Translations under genes and position numbers: made by a program
DNA from: Flavobacteriales bacterium
GTDB lineage: Bacteria; Bacteroidota; Bacteroidia; Flavobacteriales; Flavobacteriaceae
Reading direction: 5' to 3'
Assembly (NCBI GenBank): GCA_003229235.1
Contig: QIIH01000340.1
Span: 1 to 6,113 of the forward strand
Length of the DNA: 6,113 bases
Shown here: piece by piece, positions 1-5,081 of the stretch
How the letters are laid out: every line of letters begins with the position of its first letter
Position numbering within the stretch: position 1 is the stretch's first letter
Notes under the pieces: generated by a model
The model's input: only the letters and a program-made list of their open reading frames with translations
The model's database searches: none
Told to the model about the DNA's origin: nothing

Positions 1-1
1 T

Positions 2-1192
2 TTTGTGGCTCCAGGAAATGCTGGCACATCTCAAATAGCTACCAACCTAGCTTGTTCTGTTACAGACTTTAAAGAAATAGAGAATATAGTTTTAGAGAAC
101 AACATTAAGATGGTTGTAGTTGGGCCCGAAGATCCTTTGGTTCAAGGCATTTACGATTATTTTTTACAAAATAACGAGCTAAAGGATGTTACTGTTATTG
201 GTCCATCGGCAGAAGGAGCTAAACTAGAAGGGAGTAAGCAATATGCCAAGGAATTTATGATGCGTCATAATATTCCGACGGCAGCATATAGTAGCTTTAC
301 AGCCGATTCGCTAGAAGAGGGCAAATCTTTTTTAGAAACCCTACAAACTCCTTATGTTTTAAAAGCAGATGGCCTTGCGGCGGGTAAAGGCGTGTTGATT
401 ATCGACAATCTAGACGAAGCTAAAGCCGAATTAGAAAACATGCTTGCCCATAGTAAATTTGGAGCTGCGAGTGCAACGGTGGTAATCGAAGAATTTTTAG
501 ACGGGATCGAATTAAGCGTTTTTGTGCTTACAGATGGCAAAAATTTTAAAGTACTCCCCACAGCGAAAGATTACAAGCGTATTGGGCATGGCGATACGGG
601 CTTAAATACGGGTGGAATGGGCGCTATTTCGCCAGTTCCTTTTGCCAGTGAAGTTTTTATGGACAAAATCTTGAATCAAGTGGTGTTGCCTACAGTTAAT
701 GGGCTGGCCCAAGAGAAAATCCCTTATAAGGGATTTATTTTTATAGGATTAATAAAAGTGGCCGATGAGCCTAAAGTGATTGAGTATAATGTTAGAATGG
801 GCGATCCAGAAAGCGAGGTAGTGATACCGCGAATTAATTCGGATTTGGTGGCTTTGTTCAGTGCGGTTGGAGCCCAAACACTAGATAAAGAGACGTTATC
901 CATCAATCCACAATCTGCTGCGACGGTAATGTTGGTTTCTGGCGGATATCCAGAAAAATACGAAAAAGGAAAACCAATTAGTGGGCTAGATGTAGTTAAC
1001 GATTCGCAGGTATATCACGCCGGAACAACCATTAAGGACAATCAAGTTGTGAGCAATGGCGGGCGTGTATTAGCGGTTACTTCGCTGGATGACACGTACC
1101 AATTAGCACTAAAAAAATCGTATCGAAACATAGAAGACCTACATTTTGATACGATGTTTTATCGCAAAGATATTGGTTTTGACCTAGCCTAA
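2..1192 (+). CDS. purD: Phosphoribosylamine-glycine ligase (GAR synthetase), 5' end cut by the window edge
   Basis: Joins 5-phosphoribosylamine to glycine using ATP, giving glycinamide ribonucleotide in cytosolic de novo purine synthesis. The frame is open to the left edge: the GTG at 5 is an internal valine in F-VAPGNAGT, a motif that sits near residue 30 in PurD, so about 28 residues including the N-terminal nucleotide-binding start are missing; full PurD is about 420-425 residues. Counting from that valine, VVVGPEDPLV is at 37-46, the ATP-grasp region begins near GSKQYAKEFM (76-85), KADGLAAGKGVLI is at 120-132, DTGLNTGGMGAISP at 197-210, and the metal/ATP-site segment EYNVRMGDPESEVVIPRI at 260-277. 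The C-terminal domain (about 300-395) looks complete. The stop codon overlaps that of the convergent gene by 9 bases. I see no frameshift or missing key motif. The family call is very secure; the promoter is outside the window. Confidence 0.97.
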   Translation, partial: FVAPGNAGTSQIATNLACSVTDFKEIENIVLENNIKMVVVGPEDPLVQGIYDYFLQNNELKDVTVIGPSAEGAKLEGSKQYAKEFMMRHNIPTAAYSSFTADSLEEGKSFLETLQTPYVLKADGLAAGKGVLIIDNLDEAKAELENMLAHSKFGAASATVVIEEFLDGIELSVFVLTDGKNFKVLPTAKDYKRIGHGDTGLNTGGMGAISPVPFASEVFMDKILNQVVLPTVNGLAQEKIPYKGFIFIGLIKVADEPKVIEYNVRMGDPESEVVIPRINSDLVALFSAVGAQTLDKETLSINPQSAATVMLVSGGYPEKYEKGKPISGLDVVNDSQVYHAGTTIKDNQVVSNGGRVLAVTSLDDTYQLALKKSYRNIEDLHFDTMFYRKDIGFDLA

Positions 1193-1414
1193 GAACGAAT
1201 GTGCTTGTTGGCTGCGATCCTCATCTTTGTTAAATGAATTGAGTTGCTTCATCCAATAGATAAATGCAGCTAACCCGATAATAATAAACATCCAGCTAAA
1301 AATATTAGCTCCCCACCAGCTATCTAATTCCCATGCTCTCAACATATTGTATGGAACAAATGCTACTTCTTCAAAAAAGGATTGAATACCTTCAAAAAAA
1401 CCTTTCCAACTCAT
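1184..1414 (-). CDS. Small single-pass membrane protein, DUF6341-like
   Basis: Encodes a 76-residue protein with one strong hydrophobic segment at about residues 36-56 (ANIFSWMFIIIGLAAFIYWM). Before it is an aromatic amphipathic N-terminus (FFEGIQSFFEEVAFVPYNML, residues 6-25) followed by ELDSWWGAN; after it is a short charged tail (NKDEDRSQQAHSFLG). This layout matches the DUF6341 family that I recall from Flavobacteriaceae next to purD and a DUF6427 gene; no function is known. Supporting a real gene: a good ATG (1414), a promoter-like box 19 bases upstream, coherent membrane topology, and a position that fills the space between purD and the divergent membrane gene. Its 3' end overlaps purD by 9 bases on the opposite strand. 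The segment before the membrane helix could lie on the membrane surface. The DUF number is from memory of the family's look, so it is less certain than the existence of the gene. Confidence 0.82.
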   Translation of the reverse strand: MSWKGFFEGIQSFFEEVAFVPYNMLRAWELDSWWGANIFSWMFIIIGLAAFIYWMKQLNSFNKDEDRSQQAHSFLG

Positions 1415-1432
1415 ATCTTTATCTTTTCACTG

Positions 1433-1462
1433 CAAAAGTACAAAATTACCAAATGCTAACAA
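1433..1462 (-). promoter_or_regulatory. Bacteroidota-type promoter for the DUF6341-like gene
   Basis: Read on the minus strand there is TTG at 1462-1460, a 19-base spacer, then TACTTTTG at 1440-1433, matching the Bacteroidota -33 (TTG) and -7 (TAnnTTTG) elements with normal spacing. A second -7 match, TAATTTTG (1448-1441), abuts it. Transcription would begin about 15 bases before the ATG at 1414. The promoter overlaps the first codons of the divergent membrane gene at 1453, so the two genes share control DNA. Prediction from consensus only. Confidence 0.55.
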
Positions 1463-2379
1463 GAATTTTCGCAACTTCTAGACCTTTAAATTATCTTTTA
1501 GTAGGAGGTTATCTTTTTGCGGTGTTCGTACTTCAGTTAGTTTTTGACCCAAACACGGTGTTCGATTTAAGTCTATTACTAAAAGGGCTATTGGGATTCG
1601 GGGCTATTTTTTTTAGCATTTTACTTCTAGATTTTGTGGTTCGAAAAAACAGTCTTTCTAGGCAAAACACGTATATCGTGCTGGTTTATGGTTGTTTAAT
1701 TGCCTTTTTGCCAATATTTGACTTACTCTTCGAATTAATTTTAGCACAGATTTTAATGCTTTTGGGAATTAGGCGCAGTATAAGTCTTAGGAGCAATAAA
1801 CGAGTAACTAAGAAGATTTTTGACGCAGCCTTTTGGATTGCTATTGCTACATTATTATCCTTTTGGTTTGCTGTGTATTTAGTTGCTCTATATGTGGCTA
1901 TCCTATATTTTACACTAAGAAGTTATCAATATTGGCTACTACCAATCTTTGGAATTGCCGTGATCGCCGTATTGTATTTAACAGGACATCTAATGTGGTT
2001 AGACAGCCTTCCAAAATGGACTTCTATCTTTCAGGCGCCAGACTTTGATTTTAGTAGCTGGGTATCTGGAGAAGCATTATTAATTCCGGCTGTGTATTTA
2101 GGGTTAAGTTTTATTTGCGGCTTAATTTTTTATGTTAAACAACGCAAATCGCTGTTTAAGCTAAAGAGGATACAACTTTACTGCATTTTTATGTTATTAA
2201 TATCGTGCACAACGGCAATTTTTGGACCAAAATTACAGCCCGAAACATGGATTTTAGTGACTTTCCCTTTGGCAGTTGTTGCGGGAAATGTAACTCAAGA
2301 AAATACACATAGAATAATAACAGAACTGTTGCTTTGGGTGTTGGTTTTATGTCCTATTGCGCTCTCGGTAATGCAATAA
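1453..2379 (+). CDS. Polytopic inner-membrane protein, DUF6427-like
   Basis: A 308-residue, very hydrophobic protein with about nine predicted membrane segments, roughly residues 13-31, 40-62, 73-104 (long or two helices), 124-155 (two helices), 161-180, 207-228, 240-258, 265-281 and 288-306. Basic loops such as RRSISLRSNKRVTKK (107-121) and KQRKSLFKLKR (229-239) suggest cytoplasmic faces. I chose ATG 1453 because MLTRIFATSRPLNYLL resembles the usual family start (a short positive stretch and an S-x-P-hN motif before helix 1). The open frame reaches back to 1333, but those 40 residues run antisense through the divergent gene. The overall look and the neighbourhood (purD, DUF6341-like gene) fit the flavobacterial DUF6427 family, which has no known function. 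I see no catalytic motif. In the flavobacterial genomes I remember, upp often follows; it is absent here. Confidence 0.85.
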   Translation: MLTRIFATSRPLNYLLVGGYLFAVFVLQLVFDPNTVFDLSLLLKGLLGFGAIFFSILLLDFVVRKNSLSRQNTYIVLVYGCLIAFLPIFDLLFELILAQILMLLGIRRSISLRSNKRVTKKIFDAAFWIAIATLLSFWFAVYLVALYVAILYFTLRSYQYWLLPIFGIAVIAVLYLTGHLMWLDSLPKWTSIFQAPDFDFSSWVSGEALLIPAVYLGLSFICGLIFYVKQRKSLFKLKRIQLYCIFMLLISCTTAIFGPKLQPETWILVTFPLAVVAGNVTQENTHRIITELLLWVLVLCPIALSVMQ

Positions 2380-2384
2380 CCGCT

Positions 2385-2448
2385 TAGCATTATAAAACCT
2401 GTTACTGCTTAAAACACCTGTAAAATAAGTGCTATGCTATGTTTTTTT
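2385..2448 (+). terminator. Possible weak terminator after the DUF6427-like gene
   Basis: TAGCAT (2385-2390) can pair with ATGCTA (2434-2439), which is followed within three bases by a run of seven T (2442-2448). The 43-base loop is long and the stem is only 6 bp, so this is a poor intrinsic terminator. It is listed because it is the only stem plus T-tract between this gene and the next. The loop holds a near-repeat, AAAACCTGT (2394-2402) and AAAACACCTGT (2411-2421), of no evident role. Confidence 0.2.
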
Positions 2449-2477
2449 ATTCACCATAGTGGTACTATGATGTAGTC

Positions 2478-2547
2478 GGGTAAACATCTTATTTTAATGG
2501 TGTTTAAACCCTTATTACGAAGTTGTGATGTGTAAAGCGGGTTTAAA
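2478..2547 (+). repeat. Three-arm inverted repeat with mutually exclusive pairings
   Basis: The middle arm TGTTTAAACCC (2501-2511) can pair with the upstream arm GGGTAAACA (2478-2486), giving 4+5 bp with a two-base bulge and a roughly 14-base loop. Alternatively its TTTAAACCC can pair perfectly (9 bp) with GGGTTTAAA at 2539-2547 across 27 bases. The two pairings cannot form together. A separate 6-bp hairpin, CATAGT-GGT-ACTATG, lies just upstream at 2455-2469. The block ends seven bases before the TATATTTG box, so it may be double-stranded operator DNA or a structured read-through transcript. No known riboswitch class is recognised. Confidence 0.4.
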
Positions 2548-2553
2548 ATAATG

Positions 2554-2561
2554 TATATTTG
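2554..2561 (+). promoter_or_regulatory. Bacteroidota -7 box before the DUF4254 gene
   Basis: TATATTTG matches TAnnTTTG exactly and ends 17 bases before the ATG at 2579, giving a short leader of roughly 10 bases. I find no convincing TTG or TTTG at the expected -33 distance, so strength or start site may depend on other factors. It would drive the DUF4254-GT9 pair. Confidence 0.5.
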
Positions 2562-2578
2562 TGCAATAAAATAAGCGT

Positions 2579-3187
2579 ATGTTTTCTTCTAAAGCAAATC
2601 CAATTTTTCAAGAGGTGATTAGTAGTTACCACCTATTAGACAGTGTTTCTCAGCCGTTTGAAAATAAATACAACAAAGATCAAGATTTACTAGGACATCT
2701 TTTATTCCGCAAATGCTGGATAGATACAGTTCAGTGGCATTACGAAGATATAATTCGTGATCCAGAGATCGATCCTGTTGCCGCTCTAAAACTGAAACGT
2801 AAAATTGATGCTTCTAACCAGGACCGCACAGACATGGTTGAATATATTGACGGATATTTTCTTGATAAATATGCCGATGTTTCGTCTAAATCGGTTGCTA
2901 CAATAAACACAGAGAGCCCTGCTTGGGGAATCGATCGTTTGTCAATTTTAGCTCTTAAGATTTACCATATGCACGAAGAAGCTACTAGAGTAGAAGCCTC
3001 AGATGCGCATCGAGAAGCTTGCAACAAAAAACTTAACATATTACTGGAGCAACGTGTAGATTTAAGTACTGCAATTGATCAGTTGCTGGCAGATATCGAG
3101 AAAGGAGATAAGTATATGAAAGTGTACAAGCAAATGAAAATGTACAACGACGACGAGCTTAACCCTGTACTCAGAAAACTCAAATAG
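2579..3187 (+). CDS. DUF4254 domain protein
   Basis: A 202-residue soluble, largely helical protein with no signal peptide or membrane segment, so probably cytoplasmic. It shows the family signatures of DUF4254: VQWHYEDIIRDP at residues 51-62, NQDRTDMVEYID at 80-91, and the strongly conserved block TESPAWGIDRLSILALKIYH at 111-130. A charged helical C-terminal part (about 132-188) may form a coiled coil. The domain spans nearly the whole protein and the length is normal. Its biochemical role is not established. The consistent clue is its neighbour: the glycosyltransferase gene begins 16 bases downstream on the same strand, so the two are very likely co-transcribed and may act in the same glycan pathway, for example as partner or accessory protein. 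The ATG at 2579 is the first start after the TATATTTG box. Family call is secure; function is inference. Confidence 0.93.
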   Translation: MFSSKANPIFQEVISSYHLLDSVSQPFENKYNKDQDLLGHLLFRKCWIDTVQWHYEDIIRDPEIDPVAALKLKRKIDASNQDRTDMVEYIDGYFLDKYADVSSKSVATINTESPAWGIDRLSILALKIYHMHEEATRVEASDAHREACNKKLNILLEQRVDLSTAIDQLLADIEKGDKYMKVYKQMKMYNDDELNPVLRKLK

Positions 3188-3203
3188 TATCTACGACAGC
3201 GGT

Positions 3204-4244
3204 TTGAAATTAGCGGCCAGACATATTGCGATTGTTAGATTGTCTGCCTTGGGCGATGTAGCCATGACGGTGCCAGTAATTACTGCGCTAATTGAGCAAA
3301 ATCCTGATTTAAAGATTACCGTAATATCTAAACCTTTTGTAAAACCATTGTTTGCTCATCTTTCAAACGTGAACTTTATTGAGGCTAAGGTTTATGACGA
3401 GCATAAAGGAGTTTTAGGCCTTCGAAAACTATCTAAGGCTGTTTTAGATCTTAAAATTGATGCCTTTGTTGATTTGCACGATGTAATTAGAACAAAAATC
3501 CTTCGAAGCTTTATAAGAATGCATGGAGTTCCTGTTGCGGTTATTAATAAAGGCCGCCAGGAAAAAAAGGAGCTTACTAAAAGCCAGAATAAAGTTTTTA
3601 AGCAATTGCCAACTACCCATGATCGTTATGTAGAAGCTTTTTCTGCCCTTGGAATTATGTTAGATTGGCCATTCAATGCACAGGCGCCAAAACAACCACT
3701 TTTAGAAAAAACAGCTCAATTAATGGGCGACTGGAAAGGGAAAGCTATAGCCATAGCTCCTTTTGCAGCTTATGAGGCCAAAATGTATCCATTAGATTTA
3801 ATACGAGAGGTTTTAGAAAAGCTCTCAGCACTTGATCGATATAAAATTTTTCTCTTTGGGGGTGGCAAAAACGAAAAAACACTGCTCGAAAAACTTGCCG
3901 TCGGACTAAATAATACCCAAGTGGTGGTTGGTCAATTAGATTTAGCAGCAGAACTAGCGCTAATTTCGAATATGGATTTGATGATTTCGATGGATAGCGC
4001 AAATGGACATTTGGCAGCTAATTATGGTATCCCGGTACTCACACTTTGGGGCGCGACACATCCATATTTAGGCTTTACACCTTATGGCCAATCTATGGAG
4101 CAACAGTTATTGCCTGACTTAGAAAAATACCCAGAGATCCCTACGTCGGTTTATGGTAACAAACTCCCAGAAAGCCATAAAGATGTGATGAGAAGTATTT
4201 TGCCAGACAAGGTGGTGAAAAAGATTCAAAAATTACTGAAATAG
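3204..4244 (+). CDS. Glycosyltransferase family 9 (heptosyltransferase-like, GT-B fold)
   Basis: A 346-residue GT-B enzyme related to the lipopolysaccharide heptosyltransferases WaaC/WaaF; it would transfer a sugar from an activated donor to a lipid-linked or surface-glycan acceptor at the cytoplasmic side of the inner membrane. Visible features: first Rossmann strand HIAIVRLSALGDVAMTVPV (7-25) with the SALGD motif whose Asp18 sits at the catalytic-base position of the family; second-domain APFAAYEAKMYP (185-196) with Lys193 in the donor-phosphate-binding position; and MDSANGHLAANYGIPVLTLWG (263-283), the family's D-S-x-x-x-H donor loop. The start is TTG at 3204: no ATG occurs in frame between the stop upstream (3135) and Met21, which is inside the first motif. 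Sixteen bases separate it from the DUF4254 gene, indicating one operon. Donor and acceptor cannot be told from sequence; a heptose substrate should not be assumed in this phylum. Confidence 0.92.
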   Translation: MKLAARHIAIVRLSALGDVAMTVPVITALIEQNPDLKITVISKPFVKPLFAHLSNVNFIEAKVYDEHKGVLGLRKLSKAVLDLKIDAFVDLHDVIRTKILRSFIRMHGVPVAVINKGRQEKKELTKSQNKVFKQLPTTHDRYVEAFSALGIMLDWPFNAQAPKQPLLEKTAQLMGDWKGKAIAIAPFAAYEAKMYPLDLIREVLEKLSALDRYKIFLFGGGKNEKTLLEKLAVGLNNTQVVVGQLDLAAELALISNMDLMISMDSANGHLAANYGIPVLTLWGATHPYLGFTPYGQSMEQQLLPDLEKYPEIPTSVYGNKLPESHKDVMRSILPDKVVKKIQKLLK

Positions 4245-4273
4245 TCTAATATTCAATTAGTTATATGATTTTT

Positions 4274-4330
4274 AGAACGATTGTTCCTTTTTAATCGATT
4301 CTGGAACGATAATTCTGGAATGGTAGTTTC
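4274..4330. promoter_or_regulatory. Cluster of operator-like repeats upstream of the TetR gene
   Basis: AGAACGATTGTTCC (4274-4287) matches 12 of 14 bases of the perfect palindrome at 4419-4432. GGAACGATAATTCT (4303-4316) matches 10 of 14, and the directly abutting GGAATGGTAGTTTC (4317-4330) is a weaker copy. ATTCTGGAA also recurs at 4298-4306 and 4312-4320, a 14-base period. The first copy is followed by five T, so a weak terminator for the glycosyltransferase operon is an alternative reading, but its stem is only 4 bp. Likely secondary binding sites for the downstream TetR-type protein. Confidence 0.45.
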
Positions 4331-4418
4331 TATCTATGGTGCGTTCTATTTATAATCGGATGTTAGCAAGATTGTTTTTTACCCTTAACTACTAATTTAA
4401 CTGCATTTAGCAATTATC

Positions 4419-4432
4419 GGAACAATTGTTCC
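4419..4432. promoter_or_regulatory. Perfect 14-bp palindrome, likely TetR-family operator
   Basis: GGAACAATTGTTCC is a perfect palindrome of the length bound by TetR-type dimers. It lies 61 bases before the regulator's ATG and ends ten bases before the TACCTTTG promoter box, so a bound protein would cover the -33 region and block transcription. This fits negative autoregulation, common in the family. Binding is inferred, not shown. Confidence 0.6.
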
Positions 4433-4442
4433 AAAATTGCAT

Positions 4443-4450
4443 TACCTTTG
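4443..4450 (+). promoter_or_regulatory. Bacteroidota -7 box before the TetR gene
   Basis: TACCTTTG matches TAnnTTTG exactly. It would place the transcript start near 4455, a leader of about 35-40 bases before ATG 4493. The only nearby TTG (4426-4428) is inside the palindrome and 14 bases away, shorter than the usual 19-21, so the -33 element is unclear. No Shine-Dalgarno sequence is visible before the ATG. Confidence 0.5.
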
Positions 4451-4492
4451 AAATAGCCTTAAAAATCAATCTTTTTCTGTCTTTAATCTCAC

Positions 4493-5074
4493 ATGGCTCG
4501 AACCAAGCAATTTAATGTTGATACAGTCCTAGATGCTGCAGTCCGTTTATTCTGGCAACAGGGATATCACGCGACTTCTGCAAACGATTTAGTAAATCAT
4601 TTAGGTGTTAGTCGCTCAAGCTTGTACGATACTTTTGGAGACAAACACAGTTTATACATCAAAGCCTTACATCAATATCGAAAAAGAGTAATTGGCAAGC
4701 AACTCTATCTAATTGAGACGTCAGAAGACATTCGTGAGACCATCGAAGCACTGTTTGCAATGACAACAAACCAAGATGTCGATGCCTTTAGACCTAAAGG
4801 ATGCATGATTGTAAATGCGGCGACAGAAATGGCAGGCGTAAACGCCCAAGTGGCTGCAGTTGTGAAGGGAAGCCAATGGGAGATCAGAAAATCGCTTGAA
4901 ATGGCATTAAAAAAGGCGCAAAATCAAGGACAATTTGGAGCATCAAAGGATCCAGTAGCTATATCGCATTTAATTCATAATGCACTTACTGGTTTACGAG
5001 TAAGTTTGCAAGTAGAGCAAGACGCAACATCACTATCAATGATACTTAAGGGCGCCTTATCACACTTGGGTTAA
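4493..5074 (+). CDS. TetR/AcrR-family transcriptional regulator
   Basis: A 193-residue DNA-binding repressor-type protein. The N-terminal domain has the TetR pattern: helix 1 VLDAAVRLFWQQGYHATS (12-29), then the helix-turn-helix ANDLVNHLGVSRSSLYDTFG (30-49) and the DKHSLYIKAL helix (50-59). The C-terminal ligand/dimer domain carries RPKGCMIVNAATEM (100-113), the R-x-x-GC-hhxNA motif seen in a TetR subgroup that includes E. coli ComR-like proteins. Length is typical. Its own upstream region contains a perfect palindrome next to a promoter box, so autorepression is likely. It converges on paaE with four bases between the stops; TetR-type PaaR repressors responding to phenylacetyl-CoA are known in other bacteria, so control of a paa operon is a fair inference, but the ligand is not deducible and PaaR orthology is not claimed. 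The frame is intact. Confidence 0.93.
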   Translation: MARTKQFNVDTVLDAAVRLFWQQGYHATSANDLVNHLGVSRSSLYDTFGDKHSLYIKALHQYRKRVIGKQLYLIETSEDIRETIEALFAMTTNQDVDAFRPKGCMIVNAATEMAGVNAQVAAVVKGSQWEIRKSLEMALKKAQNQGQFGASKDPVAISHLIHNALTGLRVSLQVEQDATSLSMILKGALSHLG

Positions 5075-5081
5075 CCGGTTA
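5072..5081. repeat. Palindrome holding both convergent stop codons
   Basis: TAACCGGTTA reads the same on both strands. Its first three bases are the TAA of the TetR gene and its last three are the TAA of paaE on the minus strand. It overlaps a second palindrome, GGTTAACC (5069-5076). No T-tract follows on either strand, so it is not a usual intrinsic terminator. Confidence 0.6.

Noticed and set aside
352..906. Two minus-strand open frames (352-561, 724-906) inside purD
   Set aside because: They lie antisense to the conserved ATP-grasp coding sequence, resemble no family and have no promoter-like context.
1414..1427. Plus-strand promoter boxes TATCTTTA and TATCTTTT for the DUF6427-like gene
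   Set aside because: Both miss the final G of TAnnTTTG and have no clear -33 partner, so the promoter of this gene remains unidentified.
1333..1452. N-terminal extension of the DUF6427-like protein back to the ATG at 1333
   Set aside because: These 40 codons run antisense through the 5' end of the divergent small membrane gene, and the ATG at 1453 gives the expected short positive start before the first membrane helix.
1833..2048. Plus-strand frame inside the DUF6427-like gene
   Set aside because: Out-of-frame shadow of a clear membrane protein, rich in cysteine and without recognisable family features.
2455..2469. Hairpin CATAGT-GGT-ACTATG as a terminator
   Set aside because: Six-base-pair stem with no T-tract on the plus strand, and on the minus strand it is followed by A-rich rather than T-rich sequence.
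3745..4002. Minus-strand frame inside the glycosyltransferase gene
   Set aside because: Antisense to the conserved donor-binding domain; no own signals.
4246..4260. CTAAT-ATTCA-ATTAG just after the glycosyltransferase stop as a terminator
   Set aside because: Five AT-rich base pairs and no continuous T-tract; too weak to support.
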